Part shown: positions 45,088-57,103 of the stretch, piece after piece
Numbering within the stretch: the first letter of the stretch is position 1
Layout of the letters: every line of letters starts with the position of its first letter
Assembly: GCA_015039365.1 (NCBI GenBank)
Contig: WION01000193.1
Location: forward strand, 40,080 to 104,079
DNA length: 64,000 nucleotides
Source of the DNA: Amanita rubescens
Taxonomy: Eukaryota; Basidiomycota; Agaricomycetes; Agaricales; Amanitaceae
Direction of reading: 5' to 3'
Position numbers and translations under genes: made by a program
Notes under the pieces: model-generated
What the model saw: the letters and a program-made list of their open reading frames with translations, nothing else
The model's database searches: none
Told to the model about the DNA's origin: nothing

Positions 45088-47744
45088 ATGCTTGATAGCA
45101 GCCAAGAGATCTCAGAGGAATCGCTTTATCTACAATCAATCAGAACAAACGAAAAAACAGAAAAACCCCAACATGGAGCAAATTCAAGCTACAGCCTCCT
45201 CGGTGTCCCTTCAGAGACACTCACAGGGATTACTGCGTCCCTGGATCCTCCGTCCCTTTTCTCACTTGCCCGAGTCAACACTGCTTTATACCACCACGTA
45301 AAAGACGACAATACGTGGAGATGGGCTTTTGCTTCCCACTATCTAGGGATAAGCCCTGAAGACGACGTTTATGCTAAGGCCATTTTGCTCAGGCGTTCCG
45401 AACATTCTTGGCGGAACGAGTTCATTGCCCGCTTCAGACTTGAACGGTAAGTCGCCCTTACTTATCAGGGATGATTGTTTCATTTGCTGACGCTTAATTG
45501 TTTCGTTATCAGAATATGGGAAAGCTCGCGGAGCACTTCCATATCCCATGTCCCGGTCCCCTCGGTCATATCTTCTATCCATCTGATGTCATACCAAGTC
45601 GTCTTATCCTCCTGCCTCAAGTATGGTATTGTCGCTCGTTCCCTTCCCCTTAATGGGAAAGTTTACAGCGGCTATTTGAGCGCCGTAGCAAATGATGTCG
45701 GACTTGGCGGAATAGGCAATCCCAATCTAGAATTTGCGCCCAATGCATCAACCTGTTCTATGACATCAAGAGGCAGTTCCGCGAGAATAATGTGGGGATT
45801 TTTGGACGGGTCCGTGGCACTCGTGCTTGCGGATAAGGTCATGAATCCCAAGCGTATCACATCCGAACTTAAGCGATGCAGGGTCCATGAAGAACATCAG
45901 GGTGCCGTTTCTGATTCTGCCTGGGCTGTCGATGGTCTCATGGCTGTCACGGGCGGTTTTGACGGGCAGGTCAAATTCTGGCTAGCTGATCCGTTGGAAT
46001 GCATTTGGGCCTCGGAAGCCAGACTCCATGGAGCCCTGCCTGACCCGTGTCTAAAGGTAGCTGTGGCTGTGAGCCTGCAGCAGGGTTACAACATAGCAGC
46101 AGTGTTTAGCAGCGGAGAAATTCATTTCTGGGTCGGCCTTGACGCCGATACATTCAATAGCACTTCGGCCGACCAAGTAAAGCACACCCAAATTTCATGT
46201 CCCTTACGAGAGTTCGAGCGGGACGCCATCCGTGATGTTCTCCCGACCGTTACCTCACTGCATATTGACACGAGCGCCGAAGAATTCAATACCATTTTGA
46301 TCGCATACAAAGACAACCCTCTTTTCTATCGAATTCGGATAAGAACCGGCGATGGTTCCGTGGATACGACGGCCTTTGGTGACCCGTCTCTCGGACCGAT
46401 ATCTTCCATTTCACCTTTCTTCGCCACGGAGTCCGGGCACAACAGTTTTGTTATAGCTGGGGACTCCCTCGGATGCGTCAGCATCTACGACTGGTGCTCC
46501 GCGCCGGCCTCTCAGGAGCCGGTGCGACCTGTCATGAAATTTGAAGCCCATGAGGACGGCGCAGCAGTCACGGCTATCGCGTGGAATGGCGTGATACTGA
46601 TGACAGGCTCTTCTAGGGGGTCAATTCACGCGTGGGATGGATTGACCTTTAGTCATCTGCGGTCGTTTGCATCTCATTCTGGGCGGCGCCATAGACACCA
46701 CTTGCAGGAAGAGGAAGCGAACGATCAGAGTATCAAGCAGATCATTCTAGATGCACCCAAGGACATGTTCATCGCGTATGCTTGCGATAGGGTGTTGGCT
46801 TGGAAAGCTCTAGCGGGTTCCACGGGAAAGCGTGCGGAGCGAAATAACTCAAGGCATGTTACCAAGCGAACCAAGAGTGGTTATACAAAATATCTTGGTA
46901 AGTCTAGTTTCTGTAGAGCGTTCTTTTCGCTAAGTAATTTGTGACGTGCAGAACGGTTGGAGATGAAGGAAACCATTACAGAGTCCCGGAGAATGGCGGA
47001 GCAAGAGTCTGCGTCATATAAGCGTACTTTCACTAGAGAAAAGGAGCACCGAGCCAAGCTGGAGAAACTCGGTCTCACCGAGGCAGAAGCGCTGGAGTAC
47101 GTGCTGATGCTCAGTCGTGAGGAGGCTCTGGGCAAAGGGGTCTTGGACGCAAATCGGACCATCAGTGAAGAGGGCGTATTTGATATAGACGAGTCGTTGG
47201 AGTTGGGTGGATATGAACGGGTTCCATCTACATCGTCGATACGCCGATCGCCGTCAACATCATCGGTCTCGACGGCCTCCGATCAGACCTGGAGTTCATC
47301 TGGTGGATCACCGGCATCTTATGGTCGTTATGGGGTTGAGAATCCTCAGGGCTTGGATGCGTTGCCCTTCGTCACCCATTTCCTCGGTGCCTTCTATGAT
47401 GTCAGCTGCAGCAGCTCCTTTGCCGCACGTTCCGACATTGAGCGAAGACCAGTTTCCTCCGATTACTGTCAGCCCGACGCCGAGCAGCACATCGGGGTCC
47501 GAGAGTGCTCGATCTCCCAGTGGTATAAGCCCTAGCAAGAGCTGGTCTAGCGTGGTTGGGTCATCTTCAATCTACTCAATCGAGGTCGGCGCGGTCGGCG
47601 TCTGGTCCTAGAAGATTCCGACCTGTGGGCGCGGGAGGTGTCAAGTATACCTCTTCCAAGTTCCACGTTGACGAGATGGACGAAGATTTACGGTATGCTC
47701 TCGAATTGAGTCTTGCGGAGGCTCAGAGCCAGGGCGGAACGTGA
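45088..47744 (+). CDS. F-box / WD40-repeat protein with C-terminal ubiquitin-interacting motif
   Basis: Likely substrate receptor of an SCF ubiquitin ligase. Start MLDSSQEISEESLYLQSIR, then the F-box (LLGVPSETLTGITASLDPPS, FSLARVNTALYHHV). After an intron (45450-45512) follows a beta-propeller: SDSAWAVDGLMAVTGGFDGQ with VKFWLADP, SFVIAGDSLGCVSIYDW and ITAIAWNG-like blades, GSSRGSIHAWDGL. The next exon has a basic coiled coil and KLGLTEAEALEYVLMLSREE. The Ser-rich tail changes frame twice (about 47330-47420 and about 47580) without credible introns, then ends in DEDLRYALELSLAEAQSQ, a classic UIM. The indels suggest consensus errors or decay in the low-complexity tail. It converges with ARPC5, whose end is 50 bp away. 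Confidence 0.8.
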
Positions 47745-47793
47745 GGTGACAACTTATATAGAGGTCGAATCAAAAGTTTTTTTTATATTAATT

Positions 47794-48426
47794 CTACACG
47801 ATCCGTCGATCTGTCATGGTGCGCACTATACAACCTGTCCCCGCGATTTCCGTGAGCTGTGCGGTAATACGAGTGTCAGTATGAATATAACAACAAATTT
47901 ATATGCATGCGCACCTTTTCGTGCCATCCTAGCAGAACGCTTCCGCTGATATCACCCCAACCGGGCATAGCCATCCCTTTGTAGAGGTATTTCATGAGCG
48001 TGTCTTGGTCGTCCAGCGAAAGCGTCTTGATGGCACCCGATATATCCGTCGCTTTTGTCGAGTTGAGGATGGTGAGGAGGGTTTGGAGGGTAATGTTCTG
48101 TATTCAAGTGGTTAGGTATGTAAAGTGTGTGGAGAGAGACAGACCTTGGCTTCGTCTACGCCTGGCCCAAAAGGCGCGTTTTGCAGCACAATTTGTAAAG
48201 CGCCTGATACGTCGTTCCTAGTAGTTCGCGGATTAAGTCGGATTGAGAACACAAGGCCCAGCCTGGCGTACCTGGCGAGAGCGCTCCTAACCGCAGTTTG
48301 TTTCTGCTTCGCTTCAGCAAGGACCTGACCAGGGTCTCGAGGATCCGTTTCATAAATATCCGATTCTTGAAGAACGTCCTCGTCGTAGATATCAATATCA
48401 ATCTTTCGAAAGTTGACTTCCGCCAT
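47794..48426 (-). CDS. ARPC5: Actin-related protein 2/3 complex subunit 5 (p16-Arc)
   Basis: Structural subunit of the Arp2/3 actin-nucleating complex. Four exons: MAEVNFRKIDIDIYDEDVLQ to RSALAR, then DVSGALQIVLQNAPFGPG, then NITLQTLLTILNSTKATDIS with DTLMKYLYKGMAMPGWG, and the last exon TGCIVRTMTDRRIV. All introns are GT-AG, 45-60 bp. The total of about 155 residues is the family length, and the C-terminal TDRR is a family hallmark. Complete. Confidence 0.92.
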
Positions 48427-48646
48427 GGCGGTTCGGAATTCCTTATCGGCGCAACCTGTATATGTAATCTGATGGTAAATATTCCTTTTTCGGAAGACAT
48501 GTCGTGTTATCTACTACTGTACTGGGAAAAAGAAAGAAAAAAAAAAGATAACTCTAAAATATCGAAAAACAAGCTATACGCGTGGGAGTGCGGGGTGGGA
48601 TCGGGGTTACATAGTGGGGAAGTGAAAGAAAAAAGCATCCCATAAT

Positions 48647-49381
48647 CTACATTATGATACAACGGCCGCCTTGTGGTTCTGTAGCGTGCGTCGAGGTTCG
48701 TTTCTCGATCTCTGCGAGGACGGTTTCGAATACTTTGCCTGGGAGGGGAAGCAAGGTAGGGTATGTGTTCGGCGGATCGAGAGTGAGGTTATGAAGAGTG
48801 GTTAAAGGACTTACCGACGTTGACATTCTCCTTTGCGCTCGACTCGAGAAAGATAGCCTTGTTCGCTTCGGCTAATCTCTGGCCCTCGATAGAATCAACT
48901 TGTCGGCTGAAAATGAAAGGAAAAAAAATTAGGTCTTGCGCCGGGTGATGGAGACGGACTGACTTTTGCAGGAGATCACATTTAGAACCGACAATGACAC
49001 AGGGAAGTTCTGTGACGCCGCAAAAGTCTATAATCTTATCGTAGACGATCTGGATCATGTTGAAGGAGTTCCGGGAGGTAATGGAGTACACGAGGACATA
49101 GCCATGGATTCCGATGGCATGTTGGGAATTGAGAGGTGAGTATTCGTCCTGGCCAGCTGTGTCGATGATATGACAGTCGTACTCGACGCCTTTGTAAGTG
49201 ACGCTCTTTGCAAAGGTTGATTCTATAGTTGGGTAGTATGAATCGACAAAGTGGTTCTTTTTGGGGTCAGCGAGTTGGTGAGGAAGAGGGATGGGTGTAC
49301 CTCGATAAAGGCGTTGACGAGTGATGACTTGCCGACGGAGCGAGAGCCCAGTACGGCGATCTTGCGTTTCTTGAGAGACAT
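48647..49381 (-). CDS. RHB1: Rheb-type small GTPase
   Basis: Ras-superfamily switch upstream of TORC1. Start MSLKKRKIAVLGSRSVGKSS with the P-loop; Rheb has Arg and Ser where Ras has Gly-12 and Gly-13, and this matches GSRSVGKSS. Then VDSYYPTIESTF (switch I), DTAGQDEYS (switch II), VIVGSKCDL (guanine specificity, with the family's usual NKCD changed to SKCD), and ESSAKEN. It ends GGRCIIM, a CAAX prenylation box. Four or five exons, short introns. The Asn-to-Ser change in the NKxD motif is worth noting but does not change the family assignment. Confidence 0.92.
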
Positions 49382-49536
49382 TTAGAAAGGAAAGAGTGTG
49401 AAGACACGTGATGACGTATAGCGTGCTACTGATTCCTCATCAAGGACGTCCTACTCATTCCTACTCTTCCTCAGTTCGGTGGTACAATAGAAGAATCCAT
49501 TTAGAAACATTGTCTAGGTAATAAACTACTCGTGTG

Positions 49537-50338
49537 TTACCTGCGTTTCGTCTGCGCCTTCTTCGCTTCAATCTCCGCTGCTTTCGCTGTGTGTCCTGTC
49601 AGCCAAACGTTCATGTCAAGCCAATCTTCCTTACCTTCCGCCTCCGCCTTGCGCTTCGCCTGCGCTGCCTCCCGCTCCGCCCGAATCTTTGCGAGTCGCG
49701 CCAGATCCAACTTTGCCTCCTGAGTCTTACCCTGCACGTGCAGTTTCCAGTACTGGTCCTTTGCTTCTTGTTTCTCCTTTTGCTCTCTGCCTACTGTTAG
49801 CTAGTCATCGCCAACATCATCCCGCTTACCTCTCACGCCGCGTCATTTCACGCGGAGAGTTGAGGTCGGAGATTGTCACTTTTTTGGTGACATGATTTGG
49901 GTTGATTAGATCCTCGTCCTCCTCGTCTTCCTTACCGGCATCGTCTTGCTTCTTCTTTAGTTCTTTGCGTTGCGCGCGTGTAAGCTCGGGTTTCCCTTCT
50001 CCTTCCTCCTCCTCTCCCTCCTCCTCCTTCACCTCTTCTTCTTCTCCTTCTTCCTCTGACGAATCACCTTCATCATCTTCTTCTGGAGGCACCCTGTTGT
50101 CATCCGTGAGCTAGATCACATACACACGTAGACTTCCATACGCTGCTGCCGCGGCGATTCCGTTTTCGTCAAGCACCATATTTCGACTTGGGACTTTAAA
50201 TAAGAAGCAGTTGATATCGGCTAGATCAAGAGTACCTGAAATTACGCCCTCCTCCTCGTTTCTGCTTATATTTGCCTATGCATACATGAGTCAAAGTCGA
50301 GTTATACCAAGGGACCGCACACCTGTTCCGCGTACCAT
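49537..50338 (-). CDS. PP28/PDAP1-family 28 kDa heat- and acid-stable phosphoprotein
   Basis: The first exon is MVRGT; after an intron comes [14 protein letters not shown], the family's basic N-terminus, and a third exon begins [20 protein letters not shown]. Next are [10 protein letters not shown], the core [20 protein letters not shown], then [24 protein letters not shown] helical text and [19 protein letters not shown]. It ends AKKAQTKRR. The casein-kinase substrate PP28 core (NPN...K) is intact. The protein is very hydrophilic and presumably largely helical or disordered; molecular role poorly understood in fungi. Confidence 0.85.
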
Positions 50339-50476
50339 GCTTGAAGACGAGTTGATTGACGATAAGCAAGTGGCTCAGAGATGCTGGATTCGGCCATTTC
50401 CATTTCTGGCAGCGGAGTTTCAATTGCCTTGTACGTACGGTCCCGACTCGAGTTCTGCTTTATTACAACTGTTGCA
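50339..50476. promoter_or_regulatory. Short divergent promoter region
   Basis: The PP28 (minus) and NDUFA6 (plus) start codons are only 138 bp apart, so both core promoters and 5' leaders must share this interval. I see no TATA box; the sequence is moderately GC-rich. Confidence 0.5.
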
Positions 50477-50932
50477 ATGACAACGATACCTGCGCGTCTA
50501 GCGAGAGCAACTCAGGTGTCGTTGAACGCAGCTGAGGCTCGCACACGCGCCATCCGACTCTACCGTGCCTGGTACCGCTCCGTTCGTGTTCTTCCGGTTC
50601 TACACGCACATCATTTTTACTGACGCACGAAATAGGCACCTGAGATCGTGGAACTATATGCGCTGAACAGTTCACCTGCGCACATCCGGCACTCCATCCG
50701 AGAGCGCTTCGAAAAGAATCGCTATGTCACGGATTTGCGCGCTATTGATGTGCTATTGTTGAAGAGCAGGCAGGAATATCAGGAGACGCTTAATTGTTGG
50801 AAGCAGAAAGATCATATTGAGGGTATCTTTTTGGCACCGCAGCATCGACCGCAAAAGACGTTTATGGAAAAGTTTTTTGAAGGTGATATGACATTTTGGC
50901 TGGTGGCGCTTTTTTATTTATTTAGTTTGTAG
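50477..50932 (+). CDS. NDUFA6: NADH:ubiquinone oxidoreductase LYR subunit (B14/LYRM6)
   Basis: Accessory subunit of mitochondrial complex I that binds acyl-carrier protein. Two exons (50477-50581 and 50636-50932) give 133 residues. The start MTTIPARLARATQVSLNAAE is followed by the LYR motif RAIRLYRAWYRS. Exon 2 reads APEIVELYALNSSPAHIRHS, RERFEKNRYVTDLRAIDVLL and HIEGIFLAPQHRP. Length matches the fungal 14.8 kDa subunit. The final residues are more hydrophobic than usual (MTFWLVALFYLFSL); the last dozen may be read-through of the normal end. Confidence 0.9.
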
Positions 50933-51220
50933 GTCGGGACGAAGATGCTGTAGTTCCAGGTGCTACCGGTGTCGTGTAATTTATGATACCACAACTTATA
51001 GAAGAACATTAACTTATTTGGGCGGTGGATATGGCTGGGGAGTTCACCCAGTAATTGCGGCTAAGCCGCTGGACAGCCCCTAGCCCTTTACCTTCCTCTG
51101 CCCTATGCCAGATGAATTTGTTTTAAGTAAATACATGTACGGTATCTAAAAGCGATCAATCCGTTTTTCACACGGCTTGCATACGTAGGCCCGTCGTCCG
51201 TCCAGCTTCACCCAAAGATA

Positions 51221-54200
51221 ATGAGTTGTCACCACGGTCACGGTGCCCAACATTCTGATTCATACCCCGAACTAAATTACAGCCCCGGAGCAAAATGGAT
51301 CAAGGACCTTACAAGAAATAGGATCAACAACTTCCATGGAGGTCACTACTCCGACATCAACTTGTCTTCCGTTCTGTTCACCCATCGTCTTGATGGACCA
51401 GACGCCGTTTCGCTGCATGTGTAAGTCAAGTTGAATGGAATGAATGTTGATACTCTTGTTAATTGGTGTTCCGGTGCAGCTGGAACGCACCCGGCTCGAC
51501 AAAACCAAGTTTCGAGGAAGCAATGACGCAAAGGTTCAGACCTGCTAAAAAGGTTTGCATTACTACAACTTTCCGGTATACATATTGCTCACCGTTGTAG
51601 GGAGAAGCTTTTGGTCCGTCTTGTGAGTTCTTTGTCATTCTTACCCGGGGTGATAGCGTGCTCATATCTAATTGTAAAGGGGTATGGCGGCAATAGTCCG
51701 AATAACTTGGTATTCTTACTATGCAATTCGTACTAGACAAACCATTGGTGGAAGGTTTGCGTATCAATACCCGAAGGTTGGGAGCAATATGAGCGTATTC
51801 AATGTAAGCATCGGCGCTTTTTTCTCTTTAACCCCTGGATACTGAACCTACATCTAGTCGAATTTGATCCTGGGTGCGAAGCAATGATATACTCCATAGA
51901 TGGCGAACCACTTCAAGGCTTGTTTTAAGTCCGTCATATCCAGACTTTTCTTATTAATGTTCTACTACTACTAGGAATCACCGGTGGTTATGGAGGTGAC
52001 CGCCGCGTCGAATATATAATTCCTAGGGAATGTGTCATTGAAGGGAGTCATGAATTCATCATTGAATCCAGTTGCAATGGAATGTTCGGTATCCCTTGGA
52101 ATGGAGACACCATCCAGCCTCCTGATGTACGTCTTTCCCTTTTCTCAGTCCTCGAGCTAAATAAAAAAAACCGTAACGTAGATGAATAGGTTCTTTAGAC
52201 TGGACTCGGCGGATCTGGTGGTTCCCAACATGGAAGCCTGGCGGCTCCTATGGGACTTTGATACTCTAAGAGAGTTGGCTGATGCGTTACCAGGAAACAC
52301 CGTATTGCAGAACCAGGCACTTACAGCCGCAAATGAAATCATGAACGTTTTCAAGCGAGGTAACCCCGACGGAGTTATTGCAGCTCGTCGTATCGCCGAA
52401 GATGTCTTTGGTCGTGGCTGGGAGGAAAAGGGCGCCGATATCTACAAAGAAGGACCTAAGCGGGCCGCGATCTGGGGAATTGGTAGGTGTTCCGAATAAT
52501 TAATATATTTTGTTGTCCATCTGACACTTGCGAACAGGGCAGTGAGTGCACCAGCTGCAAATGAACATCAACCTCTTTTGCCGACACTTCTTTTGTCTAT
52601 AGCTGTCATATCGATACGGCTTGGCTATGGCCGTACAGCGTAACGCAACAGAAAGTTGCTAGGTCTTGGTCAACTCAAGTGGACCTAATGAAACGCTACC
52701 CAGAACACCGCTTTGCGTGCAGTTCCGCGCAACAGTACAAATGGCTAGAAGAGGTGAGTTTGTTTCAATGAATGTGTTTATCCTTAGAGTTATTGACTTT
52801 TTGCCATAGCTTTACCCGCCCCTTTTTGAACGCGTTCGTGAGCAGATTTTGGCCGGCAAGTTCTATCCCATTGGAGGAGCTTGGGTCGAGCATGATGCCA
52901 ACATGCCATCTGGCGAGGCATTAGTGAGGCAGATGCTGTATGGCCAGCGGTACTTTGAGAGTAGGTTCGGTGTACGATGCGAAACTGGTTGGCTTCCGGA
53001 TTCATTCGGGTTAACTGGAGCATTGCCGCAAATCATGAGGAGCTGTGGTGAGTATATCTCTCACAGGATCATTTAACTGTTTTCTCAAAAGTTGTACTAT
53101 CAAGGCATGAAGTACTTCTTCACTCAGAAGCTTTCATGGTACGTTGAAATCTCTTTCATGTATGACTATTCTTCATCTTTCTTGTGTTAGGAACAACATG
53201 TATGGTTGCTTACCTTTGGATAAGAGAAGACTTCTGACTGGCCAACAGAAATCGATTCCCGCATTCGACATTCAACTGGGTTGGCATTGATGGAACGCAG
53301 GTGTTATGTCATATGACGCCAGGTATGATGTTCGGAAGGGTGTATTGCAGTCGCCAACTGAGCATTCTGTCAGTGGATACGTATGGCGCGCAGGTGACGG
53401 TGCAAGAAGTGAACAAGGGCATAACAAATCATAAGGTATGTTTGCAAACAATTAATTTCTTTCCCACCCTTATTGTCCCTGTATAAAGAATTTGGAATCA
53501 TCGGATACCGCGCTGCTCGTATTCGGAAACGGAGATGGTGGAGGTGGCCCATTGCCAAAGATGTTGGAAAGCGTAAGCGATTTCTCATGATACCCAAACC
53601 ACGCTTTAAATAACAGAATTTCGTGCAGCTACGACGCATTAGGGCTGTGACGAACACGCATCGTGAATTGCCCCCTGTCAACATGGGCAAATCCGTCGAC
53701 GACTTCTTCCGTGACGTGGAAAAAACTACGGCTGAGGGAAGTAAATTACCCAACTGGTTTGTCATCCTTTTGCACATGTTGCGTTTGCTGATCTTCCTTT
53801 GTTTAGGCATGGAGAATTGTACCTCGAGGTGCGTATAAGTAACGATTGTCGTATGGGTTATTGCTTAATTCACGACAGTTCCACAGAGGTACATATACGT
53901 CTCATGGTGAGTAATCCAAGCAAGTATCTGCGTTTCTCCGCCTCAAGTTTTGTGTTTCAGGTTCTATCAAAAAGGGTAACAGGCACTCTGAAATCTTGCT
54001 GAGGGACGTTGAGGTAAGAACTTTTTTTCATATTTTCGAGTATCATATATTGAAGAAAACCTCTTCAGCATGTTGCCACGCTTGCATCACTCCTTAAGCT
54101 TCACTCAAGTCAGAATGGCAAGGCTGAGTATGTTTACCCAAAGGCGAAGATCGACGAATCGTGGGAGAAGGTTTTGCTTAATCAATGTACGTTGAGTCAG

Positions 54201-56646
54201 CTATACGTCCTATCAGACTAACTTATATGTGTGCGACCACCAGTCCACGACGGTGAGTTGTGTCGCTCAGACTACGAATCCAGTAGCTGATACAGCTTAT
54301 GCAGTACTTCCTGGTTCTGCGATGTAAGTGCAGCATTGCCTAGCCCATCGCAATATCTAACAGGATCCAAAGTGGTATGGTTTATGGGGACGCAGAGCGA
54401 CTCTACAAGCAAGTCCACAAAATTGGCCAAACGCTGTTAGAAGATGCATTGGACGTCCTTTTCCCGGACTCGTTCGAGCTCACAAGAACCACGTCATCAA
54501 GACGTCTCGCGAAAGCTAGCAAACTATTTGCTTATAATACGACGTTTTTCCCCAGGTGGGACGTTATTGAAATTCCGGTGGCTGGCGCAAGCTCTTCATT
54601 GAAAGGCCAAGTACGCTCACTTTATCCACCCGTCATATCTGATCTCATATAACAACGTGGTAAAAGGTTATGCAAATGCAACCAGATTCCAAGTCAGGAT
54701 TTGCTCTTGTAAAATGCGAGGGTGCCACACACGGTTTTGCCTGCACCCCTGGCAGCAATGGCATCGATTTTCACAGGATCTCAACGCCCGCCACTGGTAA
54801 AGCAGAAATCTCTCTTGGGTCACTCTGAATGCTTATCATTTCTCGCAGTATATGCAAATGGATCCGATTTTGTCCTCAGAAATGGAAGTGTGCAGCTGAC
54901 ACTCTCGCATGGGAGGATTACAAGCCTAGTCGATGTCCAACAGGGGTACGTTCGTATCGAAGTATGTTGTGGCATGGATATAGACCGGTTTATCTTCTAG
55001 CCGTGAACTGATTCCCAAGGGAACTAGTGGTGGATTAGCAATCTTCGAAGACAGACCATTATACTGGGATGCTTGGGGTAAGAGTTACATCATTATATGC
55101 ATGAGCATTGTTCAACAAACTCTATTGCAGATGTGGAAGTCTATCACCTGGAAACGGAGCAGCCGCTCCAGTTCGACGATATATCTGTCGTTGCTCATGG
55201 TCCACTTCGTGCTGCCATTGCAGCGAAACTTCAGTACAATAAAAGCAAGATTGACATTACCGTATGTCTCGGCCCACCTTTTTATCTATTGTTTGCTGAT
55301 CCACGTTTAGATCTCGCTGGATGCTGTAGCAGGTAAACTAGGCGATTTGATTCTCATTTTGCGGATCTTATTTAGATATGATAGCAACTACGAAAGAAAA
55401 CTCAAGGTCCTTCTTCCGATTTGAGGCACGTGTTGACTGGCATGAACGCCATCGGCTCCTTAAATGTACGCCCTTCACATCAATAACTTGGCATTCCACT
55501 GAGCAGCTAATACAGTCGAGTTGCCGCTTGACATACATAGCAACGACGCCACATATGAGTGTCAATTTGGACATGTACAACGTCCAACACATAAGAATAC
55601 AACGTTAGACATGGCCAAGGTATGCCGTTATCATTGCAACGCCGTTCACATCGCTCAAGCTCTTTAATAGTTTGAAGTCTGCGGACATAAGGTATGTTTG
55701 TGTGTCGACGCTCCTGAAAGTTCTTGAATGTATTTTGACCTATAGTATGCCGACCTGAGCGAATTCGGTTATGGCGTTGCGCTTCTCTCAGAATCTAAAT
55801 ATGGTTTCTCTTGCCATGGAAATGTTCTCTGCATGTCCCTACTGCGCGCCGCTACTGCTCCAGACGCTGAACAAGATCAAGGTACGGTATTATTACCTAG
55901 TGGTCTCGCCTATTCACCGAGACGCCTGCAGGTGAACACCAATTTTCATGGGCTGTTCTACCGCACGAAGGTCATTTCCTTGAATCGGACGTTCCTATGG
56001 CGGCCTATTTATTCAGCTCTCCTTTGAAAGGTACACAAATCTTAAAATGCTGGATTCATTTGCTAACTGACCTTAACTCTCAGTGAGGTTTACGCATTCA
56101 AAGAATCCGGACGGTCCCACCCACGTGGTCAAGTCTACATTCCGTGTCGAGAATGCAAGGAACGTAATCCTCGAGACCATTAAGCGCGGCGAAGATGACA
56201 GATTTTCGTCATATACTGTTCCTGTTGTTGACGCTGCCCCTTCGGATGCGGAATCAACAAGTAGCAGCGACAGTGAAGGACACACAACTATGACAACAAC
56301 AAGTATTGATGCTGACGACCAGAGTGAACCCGATATGTCGGTGATTCTCCGTCTTTATGAAGCATTTGGTGGCCATGCGAAAGCACGGCTTAGGGTTACC
56401 GGATATTTTGCCCCTTACGTGTCAGCGGCGTATGAAACAAATATGCTCGAGGAAAATGAAAAGCACCTCAAAGTTTTGCGCGCAGGAGATGAAGGATTCG
56501 CCACAAGTGGAACTGGAGCAGAGGACGGTTCTGCCGTGTTGCTTGATCTAAACTTTAGAGGGTTCGAAGTCAAGACGGTCAAACTAGTGATTCAACGCTC
56601 CAGAGTGGATCACGGAATTTTGGAAATGGCCTCCAAGAAAGGGTGA
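51221..56646 (+). CDS. AMS1: GH38 alpha-mannosidase (vacuolar AMS1 type)
   Basis: Retaining alpha-mannosidase that trims free oligosaccharides in the vacuole or cytosol. Start [20 protein letters not shown], no signal peptide, as in the Cvt-pathway enzyme. About twenty exons. Catalytic-domain motifs: [58 protein letters not shown] (nucleophile Asp), [14 protein letters not shown] and LLNQFHDVLPGSAI. The C-terminal beta domains follow with [18 protein letters not shown], then [20 protein letters not shown] and [19 protein letters not shown]. It ends MASKKG. All key residues are present. The long Ser/Thr/Asp insert ([14 protein letters not shown]) in the last domain is lineage-specific. Confidence 0.9.
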
Positions 56647-57103
56647 TGTTGTTGCTTTGCCATCTGTCCTATCTATATAATGTGCTGACGACAGTCCAGG
56701 AGGAGAGAAAGCTGGGTCGATCTAGAAAAAGAGCAGGGAGGTATTTTTAGAAAGGTTGCGTGATCTTTAATGAATCTTTTTTCTCTTGTATGTTGTCTGT
56801 ATAGTCGTATGCATTTTCTTGTAAGCCTTGTAATTTCTCTGGATAGGAGTTGTATAATGTTAGGTGCTACGCTCGTATTAGAGTCGATGACATCTACTCC
56901 AGGGCCTCGCCCGGTAGAGGCAGTCGGTCAGAGCCGGAGGAATGCAATACTCTAATAGTTTAGGCCGCAGATGTTCCCGCATGAAGAAGCTAACACCTAA
57001 ATTTCATTCTGCTGGAAGCCAGATTTTATATTATTGAATGGTGAGAGAAGAATAAAATAATCTGAGATAGAACCAGGTTTGGCGCTCTCATCCGCTCTCG
57101 AAA
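56647..57103. other. Convergent intergenic gap
   Basis: 3' flanks of the mannosidase (plus) and the composite phosphatase gene (minus). No gene seen. Confidence 0.45.

Noticed and set aside
48125..48645. Plus-strand frames over ARPC5
   Set aside because: Antisense shadows of well-conserved ARPC5 exons.
49902..50114. Ser-rich plus-strand frame
   Set aside because: Complement of the Glu-rich PP28 exon, a common artefact.
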